A DNA stretch of 64,000 nucleotides from Polyangiaceae bacterium. GTDB taxonomy: Bacteria; Myxococcota_A; Polyangia; Polyangiales; Polyangiaceae. Below, piece after piece: positions 41,419 to 51,342 of the stretch. The position numbers and the translations under genes were made by a program. The notes under the pieces were generated by a model. The model did no database searches and had not been told where the DNA came from. It saw only the letters and a program-made list of their open reading frames with translations. The first letter of the stretch is position 1. Every line of letters starts with the position of its first letter. The stretch lies in contig JAICQL010000001.1 in the NCBI GenBank assembly GCA_025937895.1, positions 62,001 through 126,000 on the forward strand, written 5' to 3'.

Positions 41419-42189
41419 TCACGCCTGCGCCGAGTAGCCCCCGTCCACCGGGATGGCCACGCCGGTGATGAAATCCGAGGCGCGGCTGCTCAAGAACACG
41501 GCCACACCGGCCAGATCCTGCGGCTGCCCCCAGCGGCCCTGCGGTGTGCGCGCCTGCACGCGCTCGTGCAGGCCCGTCACCTGCTGCTTCGCACGCGCCG
41601 TGAGCTCGGTGTCGATCCAGCCCGGCAGCACGCAGTTCACCTGGATGTTATCCTTGGCCCAGGCGCTGGCCAGCGCCTTGCTCAGCTGCACGGTGCCGCC
41701 CTTGCTGGCAGAATAGGGCGCCGCAAAGGAGGCGCCGAACAGCGACGTCATCGAGCCGATGGTGATGATCTTGCCGCCGCCCGCGCGGCACAGATGCGGA
41801 TACGCCGCCTGCGCGCACAGGAAGGTGCCGCGCAGGTTGATGTCCAGCACCTCGCTCCACTCCTCCAGCGAATACTGCTCGGGGGCCTTGCGGATGTTCG
41901 TGCCTGCATTGGTGATCAAGATGTCGAGCCGCCCCAGCCGTTCCACGGTCTGACCAAGGGCTTGCTCCACGGACGTCTTGCTGGAGACGTCGATCACGAG
42001 CGCACCGTGCGGCCCCCCGCCAGCCGCCTGCAGGCGGTCCAGCGCCGCGCGTGATTTGAGCTCGTCGCGCGCGGCGATCATCACCCGCGCACCGGCGCTG
42101 GCCAGCCCCTCTGCCATGCCCAGACCGATTCCCCCGTTGCCACCGGTGATCAGCGCCACTCTGCCCTCGAGATTGAAGCAGTCGTTCAT
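41419..42189 (-). CDS. Short-chain dehydrogenase/reductase (KduD-like)
   Basis: A 256-residue classical SDR with NAD-binding TGGNGGIG (15-22), TNAG, catalytic Ser in TIGSM and YSASK, ending ITGVAIPVDGGYSA. By overall pattern it resembles 2-deoxy-D-gluconate/gluconate 5-dehydrogenases. No sugar genes sit beside it, so the substrate is open. It is the last plus-ward gene of the minus-strand group before a divergent PilB gene and may be monocistronic. Confidence 0.85.
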   Translation of the reverse strand: MNDCFNLEGRVALITGGNGGIGLGMAEGLASAGARVMIAARDELKSRAALDRLQAAGGGPHGALVIDVSSKTSVEQALGQTVERLGRLDILITNAGTNIRKAPEQYSLEEWSEVLDINLRGTFLCAQAAYPHLCRAGGGKIITIGSMTSLFGASFAAPYSASKGGTVQLSKALASAWAKDNIQVNCVLPGWIDTELTARAKQQVTGLHERVQARTPQGRWGQPQDLAGVAVFLSSRASDFITGVAIPVDGGYSAQA

Positions 42190-42375
42190 GCGCCGAGTCT
42201 CGCGAATGGCCCGCGCTGCTGTCCAGCGGACCGTCTGGATCTTGACGCAGCCAGCTCGCTCGGCCTGCTCTCGGTTTCCAGACTGCTCGAACGCGCGCAG
42301 CGCAGGCTGAAAGCGCGGCCACCCACTCCTGCAGGTGCATTTACCCGGTGCAACGTTCGGCCGTTGTGCCAGGCG

Positions 42376-44691
42376 ATGCTACCCGAGCGTACCTTTGCTC
42401 CGTCGATGGCGGCGGTCAGCCTGGTGCTGGTGAACGGCCGCGTGCATGAAGGCCACCTCAGCCGCTTCAGCCCGGCCGTCGCAGACCTCACGCTCGCGCT
42501 GTCCAAGGAAGGCAAGGACAAGTCCCGCTTCGCCACCGAACAGGTGGCGTACGTTGGCTTCCACCGTCCGCACAACGAGCCACCGCCTCTGCCTCACAGG
42601 CTCAAGGCGGAGCTCAAGATCCACGTCGGTGGCGGCAAGACCTTCCTGGTCGATCTGGAGACGCCGGAGACCCCGGGAGCCATCGGCTTCTACGCGCGGC
42701 CCGCAGAGCCGCAGTCGCCCTTCCGCGAGATCTTCTTCTACAATCATGGGGTCAACCTGCGCGAGCTCAACCAGCCTCTGGGTGAGCTGCTCGTCAAGGA
42801 AGGGCTGACCGCCGCCGCGCTGGAGACCGGCCTCGCCAAGCAGAAGAGCGAGCAGCGCACGCCCATCGGGCAGATCTTGCTCGAGAGCAAGCGGGTGAAC
42901 GCCAACGCGCTGGAGCAGGCTGCCAGCCTGCAGCGGCGCAAGGGCACGCGCATCGGTGAGGTGCTGATCGAGGCCGGGCTGGCCAAGAGCGAGGACATCG
43001 AGTTTGCGCTCTCCGAGCAGCGCAAGCGCGGGGGCAAGCGCATCGGACAGATCCTGGTGGACCTGAAGGTGATCACCGAGGTGCAGCTCGCGGTGGCGCT
43101 GGCTCGCAAGTTCCAGCTGCCGTACGTGGATCTGGACACCGTCTCCATCAACCTCGAGGCGGTCGCGGAGCTGGATCGTACCTTCATCGAGAAGCACCGC
43201 GTCCTGCCCGTGGATGGCGACGCGCGCTCCATCACCGTGGCCATGAGCGACCCGCTGGCGGTGGACACCATCGACCAGGTGCGCATGCACACCAAGCGCC
43301 AGCTGAGCGAGGTGGTGGTCACCAAGAGCCAGCTGGACAAGTACATCCCCACCTATCTCGACCAGATCGACTCGCGCAAGCGCGAGAACGAGATGGACGA
43401 GATCATGAAGGGCCTCACCAGCGGCGACGCCCAGGCCGAGGCCGAGGTGGAAGAGGTCGTCGAGACTGCCATCGTCAAGGAGTCCGACAACGCCATCATC
43501 AAGCTGGCGAACCAGATCATCATCGACGCCTACCGGCGCGGCGCCTCCGACATCCACATCGAGCCCAATGGACGCGAGCGCACCACCGGCGTGCGCTTCC
43601 GCATCGACGGCGACTGCAGCGCCTACCAGGACATCCCCGCCGCCTACCGCATGCCGCTGGTCGCGCGCCTCAAGATCATGGCCCAGCTGGACGTGACCGA
43701 GCGCCGCAAGCCGCAGGACGGCAAGATCCGCTTTCGCATCGGCGAGCGCCAGATCGAGCTGCGCGTGGCCACCATCCCCACCGCCAACGGCAACGAGGAC
43801 GTGGTGCTGCGCATCCTGGCCGCGTCCAGGCCGCTGCCGCTCGAGCAGATGGGCCTGGGTCCGCGCAATCTGGCGGAGCTGCGCCGCATCATCGGCGCGC
43901 CGCACGGCTTGATCCTGTGCGTCGGCCCCACCGGCTCCGGCAAGACCACCACCCTGCACTCCGCGCTGGGCGCCATCAACACCGTGGACATGAAGATCTG
44001 GACCGCGGAGGACCCGGTGGAGATCACCCAGCCGGGCCTGCGCCAGGTGCAGGTCAACGCCAAGATCGGCTTCACCTTCGCCGCGGCCATGCGCGCCTTT
44101 CTGCGTGCCGATCCGGACGTGATCATGGTGGGCGAGATGCGCGATCCAGAGACGGCGAGCACCGCTATCGAGGCCTCGCTCACCGGTCACCTCGTGCTCT
44201 CGACCCTGCACACCAACAGCGCGCCCGAGACGGTCACCCGCCTGATCGACATGGGGCTCGATCCCTTCAGCTTCGCCGACGCGCTGCTGGGCGTGGTCGC
44301 GCAGCGCCTCGCGCGCGGCCTGTGCAAGCAGTGCCGCGAGCCGTACACCGCCACGGCGGAGCAGAGCGAGGAGCTGGCGCAGGCGTACGGTCCCGAGGCC
44401 TTCCAGGAGCTGGTGCAGCGCCTGGACGGGGCGGAGCTGCGGCTGTGGCGGGCGGTCGGCTGCAATGCGTGCAACCGCAGCGGCTACAAGGGTCGAGTCG
44501 CCATCCACGAGCTGCTCGTCACCGGCAGCGAGCTGAAGAGCGCCATCCAGCGCAAGGCACCCGTGGACGAGGTCCGCAGGCACGCCATCTCCGGAGGCAT
44601 GACCACGTTGCTGCAGGACGGCATCGAGAAGATCCTCAGCGGGCACACCGACCAGAAGCAGGTGCTGGCCGTGTGCGGCGGGCCCCACTGA
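42376..44691 (+). CDS. Type II secretion / type IV pilus assembly ATPase (GspE/PilB family)
   Basis: Hexameric motor ATPase of about 771 residues. It has an N-terminal PilZ-like or unclassified segment (1-130), two MshEN/GspE N-domain repeats (near GQILLESKRV and GQILVDLKVI), then the catalytic domain. That shows Walker A GPTGSGKTT, an Asp box, Walker B VIMVGEMRDPETA, a His box STLHTNSA and the zinc motif CKQC...CNAC. ATG 42376 is chosen; a TTG at 42364 and ATG at 42406 are alternatives, none with a clear ribosome site. No other pilus or Gsp genes adjoin, which is common for extra PilB copies in myxobacteria. Acts at the cytoplasmic face of the inner membrane. Confidence 0.88.
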   Translation: MLPERTFAPSMAAVSLVLVNGRVHEGHLSRFSPAVADLTLALSKEGKDKSRFATEQVAYVGFHRPHNEPPPLPHRLKAELKIHVGGGKTFLVDLETPETPGAIGFYARPAEPQSPFREIFFYNHGVNLRELNQPLGELLVKEGLTAAALETGLAKQKSEQRTPIGQILLESKRVNANALEQAASLQRRKGTRIGEVLIEAGLAKSEDIEFALSEQRKRGGKRIGQILVDLKVITEVQLAVALARKFQLPYVDLDTVSINLEAVAELDRTFIEKHRVLPVDGDARSITVAMSDPLAVDTIDQVRMHTKRQLSEVVVTKSQLDKYIPTYLDQIDSRKRENEMDEIMKGLTSGDAQAEAEVEEVVETAIVKESDNAIIKLANQIIIDAYRRGASDIHIEPNGRERTTGVRFRIDGDCSAYQDIPAAYRMPLVARLKIMAQLDVTERRKPQDGKIRFRIGERQIELRVATIPTANGNEDVVLRILAASRPLPLEQMGLGPRNLAELRRIIGAPHGLILCVGPTGSGKTTTLHSALGAINTVDMKIWTAEDPVEITQPGLRQVQVNAKIGFTFAAAMRAFLRADPDVIMVGEMRDPETASTAIEASLTGHLVLSTLHTNSAPETVTRLIDMGLDPFSFADALLGVVAQRLARGLCKQCREPYTATAEQSEELAQAYGPEAFQELVQRLDGAELRLWRAVGCNACNRSGYKGRVAIHELLVTGSELKSAIQRKAPVDEVRRHAISGGMTTLLQDGIEKILSGHTDQKQVLAVCGGPH

Positions 44692-44751
44692 GCGAGGCCT
44701 CGCCGCCACTGCTAGCTGCGGCTGCTCCGTCAGCCGCTGCTTCGCCAGCAG

Positions 44752-47211
44752 CTACTCCGCCAGGAACTCCGCCCGGAGCGGCGTGTCCGCAGCGTTGCGG
44801 CCCACGCTGACCGCGTAGCGCCCTGGATCGAAGCGAAAGGCTGCCCGCTCCACGTCGTAGTACTCGAACGCGCCGCGCTCCACCCGCAGCGCCACCCGCG
44901 CGCGCTGCCCGGGCTCGAGCCAGACCTTCTGAAACGCCGCCAGCTCCTTCACGGGCCGCGGAACGCGTGGCTCGAGCGCGCTCAGGTAGAGCTGCACCAC
45001 CTCCGCGCCGGCTCGCTTGCCCACATTCTCCACCTCGACGCTCACCTCGAGCGGCGCGCTCCGCTCCAGCCGCTGGCTCGACAGCTGCAGGTCGGACAGC
45101 TCAAACGTGGTGTAGCTGAGGCCGAAGCCGAACGGAAAGCGCGGCTCCACTCCAGCGCGGTCGAAGTGCCGGTAGCCGGTGAACACGCCATCGCTCAGCT
45201 GCACGCGCAGGTCCCCGCGATCGTGGTAGCTGTCGAAGGACGAGCGATCCTCCAGGCGCTTCTCGAACGTGACCGGCAGCCTGCCGGAGGGGTTGATTTT
45301 GCCGAGCAGGATCTCCGCCAGTGCCTGCCCCCCAGCCTGCCCGGGATACCAGGCATGGATCACTCCGCGCGCGCGGTCGATCCAGCCCGACATGTCCAGG
45401 TTGCCGCCCGCCGTCAGCACAACCACCGTGTTGGGCTGCGCCTCGGTGACCGCGGCCAGCAGCTTCTCCAGGCCGGAGTGCAGGCGAAAATCTCGATCAT
45501 AGCCTTCACTCTCGGTGATCGGATCAAAGCCCACGGCCAGCACCGCCGCGTCCGCTGCACGCGCTGCCGCCACGCACTCCGCCAGCCCCGGCACCTTGCC
45601 GTCCTGCAGCTGATAGCCGAATTTCATGTTGCCGCTCATGCGCGTCTTGCGCCACTCGACGCACACCTCGTAGCTCTGCCCTGCCGTGAGCTGCAGCTCC
45701 GCCGAGTGCAGCCCGTTGCGCTCGCGCTCCCAGGTATCGATGATGACCTGCCCGCCGACGCGGATGCGATAGTGCCCGTTGCGGCAGCGGGAGTAGAAGA
45801 GGTGAGTGCCGCTGCGCTCGGGCCGCAGCGCTCCAGTCCAGCGGATCGAATACTGGCGGACGGTGACCTCCGGCATGGGCTGGTTTCTGCCCCAGAAGAA
45901 GTTCACGTGACGATCCAGCCGGCGCTTCACCGGCTCACCGCTGAGCTCATTGTTGTTGAAGTATTCGCCCCAGAGCCCGGCGCCGCCGGAACACTCGAAC
46001 TGGCTCTGCTCGTACACCAGGCGATCGGGACTGGCCTCGGGCCCGCTCACGTGCTCCAGCTCCAGCCTGGGAGCGAGTGCCCGCAGGCCGTCGAGCAAGC
46101 TGGTGGCGCGATGCGGCGGCGTGTAGGCGCTGCCTCCACCGCTGATCAGCGCCGGGTGAGCGCCGAAGCCGAGCACCGCCAGGCGCCGCACGCGCCCCGG
46201 CTCGAGCGGCAAGAAGCCGCCCTCGTTCTTCAGCAGCACGCAGCCCGCGCGCGCCAGCTCCAGCGCCACCTGTGCCGTCGCCGGATCATCGAGCGGAATG
46301 CTGGTGTCTTGCTGTGGTTGATCGAGCCAGCCAAAACACGCAGCCAGGCGCAGCAAGCGGCGCACCTTGTCCTCGATGGTGGCCTCGCTGACCTCGCCGC
46401 GCTCGATCGCCGGCAGCATGCGCGACTCTTCAAACCAGAAGTGCTCCGGCATCTCCAGATCGAGACCGGCGTTGGCCGCGGCGGCAGTGCTGTAGGTCGA
46501 GATCCAGTCCGACATCACCAGGCCCTGGAAGCCCCACCTGCCCTTGAGAATGTCGCGGATCAGCCCGGGGTGCTCCGAGCACTGCACACCATTGACCCGA
46601 TTGTACGCCATCATCAATGCGCCCACGCCGGCCTCGCTCACGGCGGCGTGGAAGGCGCGCAGGTACACCTCGTGCAGGGTGCGCTCGTCCACGTCGCTGC
46701 TCACCTTGTGGCGCTCGTACTCCTGGAAGTTGCACGCAAAGTGCTTGACCGTGGCGCTCACCCCCTGATCCTGCAAGCCATTGATGTAGCCCACGGCGAA
46801 GCGCGAGGAGAGGTGGGGGTCCTCCCCGGCGTATTCGAAATTGCGACCGCACAGCGCCGAGCGGTACAGGTTGACCCCGGGCGCCAGCAAGATGTGCACG
46901 CCGCGCGCGCGGCAATCTCTGCCCAGCGCCTGGCCCATGCGATACCAGAGCTCGCCGTCCCAGGCGGCGGCGGCCGCGATGATCGCGGGGTACGCGGTGG
47001 CTGCGTCGCACCACCAGTGCACCCCCATCGGGCCATCCGCCAGCCGCAGCTCGGGGATACCCAGCCGCGCCACGCCATGGGTGGCAGCGCCCGTGGGCTT
47101 GCCGGCGAGCAGCGAGATCTTCTCCCGCAGGGTCAGCTGCTCGATCAGCCCCTGCACGCGTGCCTCCAGCTCGGGAGACGGTGGAACAAAACGAGGATCG
47201 CGACTGCGCAT
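44752..47211 (-). CDS. Glycoside hydrolase family 3 beta-glucosidase with PA14 insert
   Basis: An 819-residue GH3 enzyme. The N-terminal barrel carries LADGPMGVHWW and the nucleophile Asp in GLVMSDWIS. The alpha/beta sandwich has a PA14 domain inserted near residues 400-540 (LWGEYFNNNELSG...GYQLQDG) and the acid/base region near AVGFDPITESEGYDR. A C-terminal fibronectin-III-like domain ends RYAVSVGRNAADTPL. This resembles BglB-type beta-glucosidases with a sugar-gripping PA14 domain. There is no signal peptide, so it acts on imported disaccharides or is exported by another route. The gene stands alone on the minus strand. Confidence 0.9.
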   Translation of the reverse strand: MRSRDPRFVPPSPELEARVQGLIEQLTLREKISLLAGKPTGAATHGVARLGIPELRLADGPMGVHWWCDAATAYPAIIAAAAAWDGELWYRMGQALGRDCRARGVHILLAPGVNLYRSALCGRNFEYAGEDPHLSSRFAVGYINGLQDQGVSATVKHFACNFQEYERHKVSSDVDERTLHEVYLRAFHAAVSEAGVGALMMAYNRVNGVQCSEHPGLIRDILKGRWGFQGLVMSDWISTYSTAAAANAGLDLEMPEHFWFEESRMLPAIERGEVSEATIEDKVRRLLRLAACFGWLDQPQQDTSIPLDDPATAQVALELARAGCVLLKNEGGFLPLEPGRVRRLAVLGFGAHPALISGGGSAYTPPHRATSLLDGLRALAPRLELEHVSGPEASPDRLVYEQSQFECSGGAGLWGEYFNNNELSGEPVKRRLDRHVNFFWGRNQPMPEVTVRQYSIRWTGALRPERSGTHLFYSRCRNGHYRIRVGGQVIIDTWERERNGLHSAELQLTAGQSYEVCVEWRKTRMSGNMKFGYQLQDGKVPGLAECVAAARAADAAVLAVGFDPITESEGYDRDFRLHSGLEKLLAAVTEAQPNTVVVLTAGGNLDMSGWIDRARGVIHAWYPGQAGGQALAEILLGKINPSGRLPVTFEKRLEDRSSFDSYHDRGDLRVQLSDGVFTGYRHFDRAGVEPRFPFGFGLSYTTFELSDLQLSSQRLERSAPLEVSVEVENVGKRAGAEVVQLYLSALEPRVPRPVKELAAFQKVWLEPGQRARVALRVERGAFEYYDVERAAFRFDPGRYAVSVGRNAADTPLRAEFLAE

Positions 47212-47337
47212 GCGCTGCCTTTAGCGGATCGCCCGCGCTCATGGCGCGCGAATCGACGGTAGCCGGCGCCGGGCCTTTGCTCCGCAGTGTTGCAGCTGGC
47301 AAATTGCCACCTGTGTGCCGCATCCTCTCCAAGGCCA

Positions 47338-47466
47338 GTGCCCTCCGGCGCGCGCCTCTCCCATCGCCGTTCGATCGCGCTCGGCTGGTCCGGCGTGGGC
47401 GCCACGCACCAGCTCTATCTCACGCCCAAGCTCTTCCGCATGAACGGCTGGCGCCTGAACGACTGA
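47338..47466 (+). pseudogene. Possible 3' remnant of an unidentified gene
   Basis: A short plus-strand frame from GTG 47338 to TGA 47464-47466 ends in a protein-like sequence with SGVGATHQLYLTPKLFRMN. It stands out from the otherwise featureless 348-base gap between the GH3 gene and the 2TM gene. No start signal or family is recognised, so a gene tail left after a deletion is one reading and chance coding another. The rest of 47212-47559 shows nothing else. Confidence 0.22.
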
Positions 47467-47559
47467 GCGCACGGGGCGGCTGCCGTTCCGCCGCGGCAAA
47501 AGTGCCCGGGCAGCGCTCGCCACTGCCGTTCCCCGCGCTCCGTGCTATGTGGGAGCAGG

Positions 47560-48201
47560 ATGGCGGAACGTACTTACACTGACGAGCAAGTGCGCGAAAT
47601 TATGCGGCGCGCCGTCGAGCGGGGGACGCATACCGGCGGACTGGGGCGGGACGACCTGATCGCCGCCGCGCGCGACGTGGGCATCGCCCCCGAGGCAGTC
47701 GACGCGGCCATCGCCGAGGTGGAGACCGAGGGCGAGCTGGGGGAAGAGCTCGTTCAGCTCAGGCGCGAGCGCCAGCGCAACCTGGCCTCGAACGTGAGCA
47801 CGTGGGCCATCGTCAACGCTGGCCTGTTCGGAGTGGACTGGGCAACAGGCGGGGGCTGGTGGTTTCACTTTCCGCTCATCTGCTGGGGCATCCCGTTGCT
47901 GCTCAGCCTCAAGGGCCACATCTTCGCGAACGAGGCCTCCGATCGCAGGGCTGCCGAGCGGCGGGTGGTGCAGCGGCGCCGCAAGCGCGAGCGGCTGCAG
48001 GCCGAGCTGCGGCGCGAGCAGGAGCGCGCGCGCCGCCAGGATTCGTCAGGGCTGGAGGGGGTGATCGAGCGCGGGGTGGAGGAGCTCCTGGGCGCCGCCG
48101 CGCGCCGGCTCTCCGGGGTGCGCGTGGAGGACGGTGCGGAGGAGCTGGAGCGCGGTCACTCGGGCGCTCATGAGCGCACGCGCGGCAGGCGGCGCTGGTG
48201 A
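47560..48201 (+). CDS. 2TM domain membrane protein
   Basis: A 213-residue protein. ATG at 47560 has GGGAG closely upstream. An N-terminal SHOCT-like or helical region (YTDEQVREIMRRAVERG) precedes two hydrophobic segments (TWAIVNAGLFGVDWATGGGW, then FHFPLICWGIPLLLSLKG) matching the 2TM domain. A strongly charged coiled-coil tail of about 80 residues follows. Its TGA overlaps the sppA start, so the two are co-translated. Function unknown; it may help SppA at the membrane. Confidence 0.78.
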   Translation: MAERTYTDEQVREIMRRAVERGTHTGGLGRDDLIAAARDVGIAPEAVDAAIAEVETEGELGEELVQLRRERQRNLASNVSTWAIVNAGLFGVDWATGGGWWFHFPLICWGIPLLLSLKGHIFANEASDRRAAERRVVQRRRKRERLQAELRREQERARRQDSSGLEGVIERGVEELLGAAARRLSGVRVEDGAEELERGHSGAHERTRGRRRW

Positions 48202-49904
48202 TGCGCTGGTTCTGGCTGGTCCTGTTTGCTCCCTTCTGGCTACCGCGCTGGTTGCTGGCGCGAGCACGCTGGCGGCACGGCAAGCGCAACACGGTGCAGC
48301 TGGTGCTACGCGGCTCGCTACCCGACGTGGCCAATCCACGCACCTTGCTAAACTGGTTTCGTCCCTCGCCGGGGCCAGAGCTGCTGCCGCTGCTCGAGGG
48401 CCTGACCGCCGTCGAGCGCGACGACCGCTTGCAGACCGTGGTCGTGCGCATCGAGGAGCTAAGCTGCGGCCTGGGCCGCGCGGAGGAGCTGCGCGCGGCG
48501 CTGGAGCGGGTCCGCCGCGCGGGCAAGCGCGTGATCGTGCACGCGGACGAGCTCAGTCTGAGCGGCTACTGGATCGCGCTCGGCGGCTCCAGCATACACC
48601 TCTCGCCCACCGGCACGCTCGACGTGGCGGGGGTTGCCATGCAGTTCCTGCTGCTGCGCGGGCTGCTGGATCGCGCGGGCGTGCGCGCTCAGCTGCTGGC
48701 TCAGGGCAAGTACAAGAGCATGCGCGAGATGTTCACCGAGCCCGAGCTGAGCGCGGCAAACCGCGAGATGCTGGCCAGTTTGGTCGGCGATCTGAGCGAT
48801 CAGCTCGCGCAGCGGGTGAGCGACGCGCGCCGGCTCAGCCTGGAGGCAGCACGGGCACACGTGCACGCGGGCCCCTTGCACGCACGCGACGCGCGCGAGC
48901 GCGGGTTGATCGATCTCCAGCAGTACTGGGATGAGCTGTGGGAGGAGCTCGGCGGCGAGCAGCACCGGGTGATGTCGTGGAGCGAGTACCAGCGCGCGCT
49001 GCGCCGGCGGCGCTGGCCCAGCCGCAGCCGGCAGATCGGCTTGCTGCGCATCTCGGGCAACATCCGCATGGGGCAAGATCGCCCGGGGCCGAGCGGGCCG
49101 CGAGCCACTGGCCATCGCTCGCTGGAGCGCGCGCTGCGCCGCCTGCTGCGCTCACCGCGCACCGATGCCATCGTGGTACGCGTGGATTCACCCGGCGGCA
49201 GCGCGCTCGCCAGCGATCTGATGTGGCGAGAGCTGTCGCGCGCTGCCAGGAAGAAGCCGCTGTTCGTGTCGATGGTGGACGTGGCCGCGTCGGGTGGCTT
49301 CTACACGGCGTGCCTGAAGGGCGTGCCCGTGTGGGCCAGCCCCACCACGTTCACCGGCTCGATCGGGGTCGTGGGCGGCAAGTTCGAGGGCTCGGAGCTC
49401 CTGTCCAAGCTGGGGATCCGGCGGGCCGCGGTGACGTCGGGACCACACGCCGACTTCCACTCCCCCACCCGGCCCTGGCAGCCCGAGGAGCTAGCCAAGC
49501 TGGAGGGCGACCTTGCCACCCTGTATCGCGACTTCGTGAGCAAGATGGCGGAGGGCCGCGGCGTGTCCTACGAGCAGCTGCATGCCGTGGCCCAGGGTCG
49601 GGTCTGGACGGGCAAGCAGGCGCAGGAGGTTGCGCTGGTCGATCATCTCGGCGGGCTGCACGAGGTGGGCTCTGCCGTGCGCGAGCGGCTGGGCCTGGCC
49701 GTGGGCACGCGCCTGCAATGGTCCAGCGTGGTGGCGCCCAGCCGCTTCGGCGCTCAGCGCAACGCGGCGGAAGACCTGCTGAACGGGGTGCTCGGCAGCT
49801 TGGGGGAATCCGCGGAGTGGTCGAGCGCGCTCGAGCTAGCGCTCGATCTGCAAGGCGAGCGGCTGTGGGCACTGGCTCCGCTGCTGCCCCGCCCGCCGCG
49901 CTGA
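48201..49904 (+). CDS. sppA: Signal peptide peptidase SppA, long (67K) type
   Basis: Membrane-anchored serine protease of about 567 residues that degrades released signal peptides. The N-terminal anchor is WFWLVLFAPFWLPRWLL. The first peptidase repeat has the Lys general base in LAQGKYKSMREMF; the second has the Ser nucleophile in VAASGGFYTACLKG. This is the duplicated tandem-fold arrangement of E. coli SppA. ATG 48201 (one-base overlap with the previous stop) or GTG 48198 (GTGA overlap) may be used. Catalytic residues look intact. Confidence 0.88.
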   Translation: MRWFWLVLFAPFWLPRWLLARARWRHGKRNTVQLVLRGSLPDVANPRTLLNWFRPSPGPELLPLLEGLTAVERDDRLQTVVVRIEELSCGLGRAEELRAALERVRRAGKRVIVHADELSLSGYWIALGGSSIHLSPTGTLDVAGVAMQFLLLRGLLDRAGVRAQLLAQGKYKSMREMFTEPELSAANREMLASLVGDLSDQLAQRVSDARRLSLEAARAHVHAGPLHARDARERGLIDLQQYWDELWEELGGEQHRVMSWSEYQRALRRRRWPSRSRQIGLLRISGNIRMGQDRPGPSGPRATGHRSLERALRRLLRSPRTDAIVVRVDSPGGSALASDLMWRELSRAARKKPLFVSMVDVAASGGFYTACLKGVPVWASPTTFTGSIGVVGGKFEGSELLSKLGIRRAAVTSGPHADFHSPTRPWQPEELAKLEGDLATLYRDFVSKMAEGRGVSYEQLHAVAQGRVWTGKQAQEVALVDHLGGLHEVGSAVRERLGLAVGTRLQWSSVVAPSRFGAQRNAAEDLLNGVLGSLGESAEWSSALELALDLQGERLWALAPLLPRPPR

Positions 49905-49905
49905 G

Positions 49906-49936
49906 CCGCGCGGCTGTGAGCCATGAGCTAGCGCGG
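49906..49936. terminator. Imperfect hairpin between convergent sppA and the 49928 gene
   Basis: CCGCGC (49906-49911) and GCGCGG (49931-49936), with partial GGCT/AGC pairing inside, lie at the junction of two convergent stops. No T run; weak evidence. Confidence 0.3.
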
Positions 49937-50209
49937 CGCGGAGCTCTCGCCGCTCGATGAAGTCGCCGGCGCTATCCTCTCACCGGGCCCGAGGCTCGGC
50001 TGCACCGGCTTGCGCGGCTGAATCGGACGATCGCGGCGCACGCTGGAGAACTCACCGCCCGGAGGCGCGCGCCGCCGCCCGGTGTCTTGCAGGCTCGGAC
50101 CCGCGCTCTCCCCTGCCGAGCCCGGGTCCCACCATAGCCAGAGCGCTGCGAACAGCAGCAGCCCCGCGGCAAGCAGCAGCAAGACCCAGCTCGATCCACG
50201 ACTCGCCAT
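49928..50209 (-). CDS. Small single-pass membrane protein
   Basis: A 93-residue protein with one strong N-terminal membrane segment (SSWVLLLLAAGLLLFAALWLWW) and a polar, Pro/Arg/Ser-rich tail. ATG at 50209 lies 32 bases after the cysA stop in the same direction, so it may be the last gene of the sulfate operon. No family recognised and the ribosome site is weak; it could be a chance frame, but the clean hydrophobic helix argues for a real protein. Confidence 0.5.
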   Translation of the reverse strand: MASRGSSWVLLLLAAGLLLFAALWLWWDPGSAGESAGPSLQDTGRRRAPPGGEFSSVRRDRPIQPRKPVQPSLGPGERIAPATSSSGESSAPR

Positions 50210-50241
50210 GCGCTCAGCTCACCCTGTCCTCGAGACGCGCT

Positions 50242-51342
50242 TCAGATTACATAGTCGATGGCGGGCGAGACCTTCATGTTCCGCACCTCGAGCACCACGC
50301 GATCGCCCTGCGCGATGCCGCGCTCTTCCACCTCGTGTCGCGGCATCTGCACACTCAGTCGATCGCCGTCCGGCAGCAGCACGGACAGCTTCACGTAGCT
50401 CCCCACCTTGATCAGGCGCTCTACCAGCGCCTCGCGCGCGCCAGTGCTCGACGGTACGCCGTCGGCATCCTTCGCGGGCGCGGTGCCCGCCACCTTCTCG
50501 ACCCGCACATCGTGCGGGCGCACGAAGGCTTCCACTCGCGCTCCGTCTGCCAGGTCCACGGACGCCGACAGGCCCAGCGGGCCAAACTCTGCCTTGCCCT
50601 GCGCCACACTGCCCGTCAGCACCTTGGCCCCGCCCAGGAACGAAGCCACGAAGCCGCTGCGCGGATTCTCGTACAGCTCACTGGGCGACCCCGCTTGCTG
50701 GATCTGCCCATCCGCCAGCAGCACCACGTGCTCGGACAGCTCCAGCGCCTCTTCCTGATCGTGGGTCACGAGCAGGGTGGTCACGTGCGTCTGCTCGTGC
50801 ATGGTGTGCAGCCACTCGCGCAGCTCCACCCGCACTCGCGCGTCGAGCGCGCCGAAAGGCTCGTCCAGCAAGAGCACGCGCGGCTCCGTCGCCAGCGCGC
50901 GCGCCAGGGCTATGCGCTGGCGCTGGCCGCCGGACAGCTGATCCGGCAGGCGGCGCTCGTACCCCGAGAGCTGAACCAGCGACAGCAGACGCTCGACTCG
51001 CCCCTGGATCTCGGACCTGGCTGCCTTTCGCACCGTGAGCCCGAAGGCCACGTTGTCGAACACCGTCATGTGCCGGAACAGCGCGTAGTTCTGGAAAACG
51101 AAGCCCACGCGCCGCTCGCGCACGGGCGTCCGCGTCACGTCCTCTCCGTGGATCTCCACCTTGCCGGAGTCAGGCAGCTCGAGCCCGGCGATCAGCCGCA
51201 GCAAGGTGGATTTGCCGGAGCCGGACGGGCCCAGCAACGAGGTGATGCGGTGCTCGGGCGCGGCGAACGATACCTGATCGACGCCGACGACCTCTTTGCG
51301 CAGGCCAAACCGCTTGGTGATGGCCTGAACCCGAACGCTCAC
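50242..51342 (-). CDS. cysA: Sulfate/thiosulfate ABC transporter ATP-binding protein CysA
   Basis: ATPase of the sulfate importer, 366 residues. It has Walker [10 protein letters not shown], signature LSGGQRQR, Walker [13 protein letters not shown], the switch His in [10 protein letters not shown], and a C-terminal TOBE-like regulatory domain. The start is GTG at 51342 overlapping the cysW stop by 4 bases. Gene order sbp-cysT-cysW-cysA is standard, supporting sulfate/thiosulfate rather than molybdate specificity. Confidence 0.92.
   Translation of the reverse strand: MSVRVQAITKRFGLRKEVVGVDQVSFAAPEHRITSLLGPSGSGKSTLLRLIAGLELPDSGKVEIHGEDVTRTPVRERRVGFVFQNYALFRHMTVFDNVAFGLTVRKAARSEIQGRVERLLSLVQLSGYERRLPDQLSGGQRQRIALARALATEPRVLLLDEPFGALDARVRVELREWLHTMHEQTHVTTLLVTHDQEEALELSEHVVLLADGQIQQAGSPSELYENPRSGFVASFLGGAKVLTGSVAQGKAEFGPLGLSASVDLADGARVEAFVRPHDVRVEKVAGTAPAKDADGVPSSTGAREALVERLIKVGSYVKLSVLLPDGDRLSVQMPRHEVEERGIAQGDRVVLEVRNMKVSPAIDYVI

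Noticed and set aside
42379..44709. 776-residue minus-strand open frame
   Set aside because: It lies fully antisense to the PilB/GspE gene, is His/Asp/Leu-rich without any domain, and is the usual antisense product of high-GC codon bias.
45166..47262. 698-residue plus-strand open frame
   Set aside because: Antisense to the GH3 glucosidase whose catalytic motifs are intact; no motif of its own.
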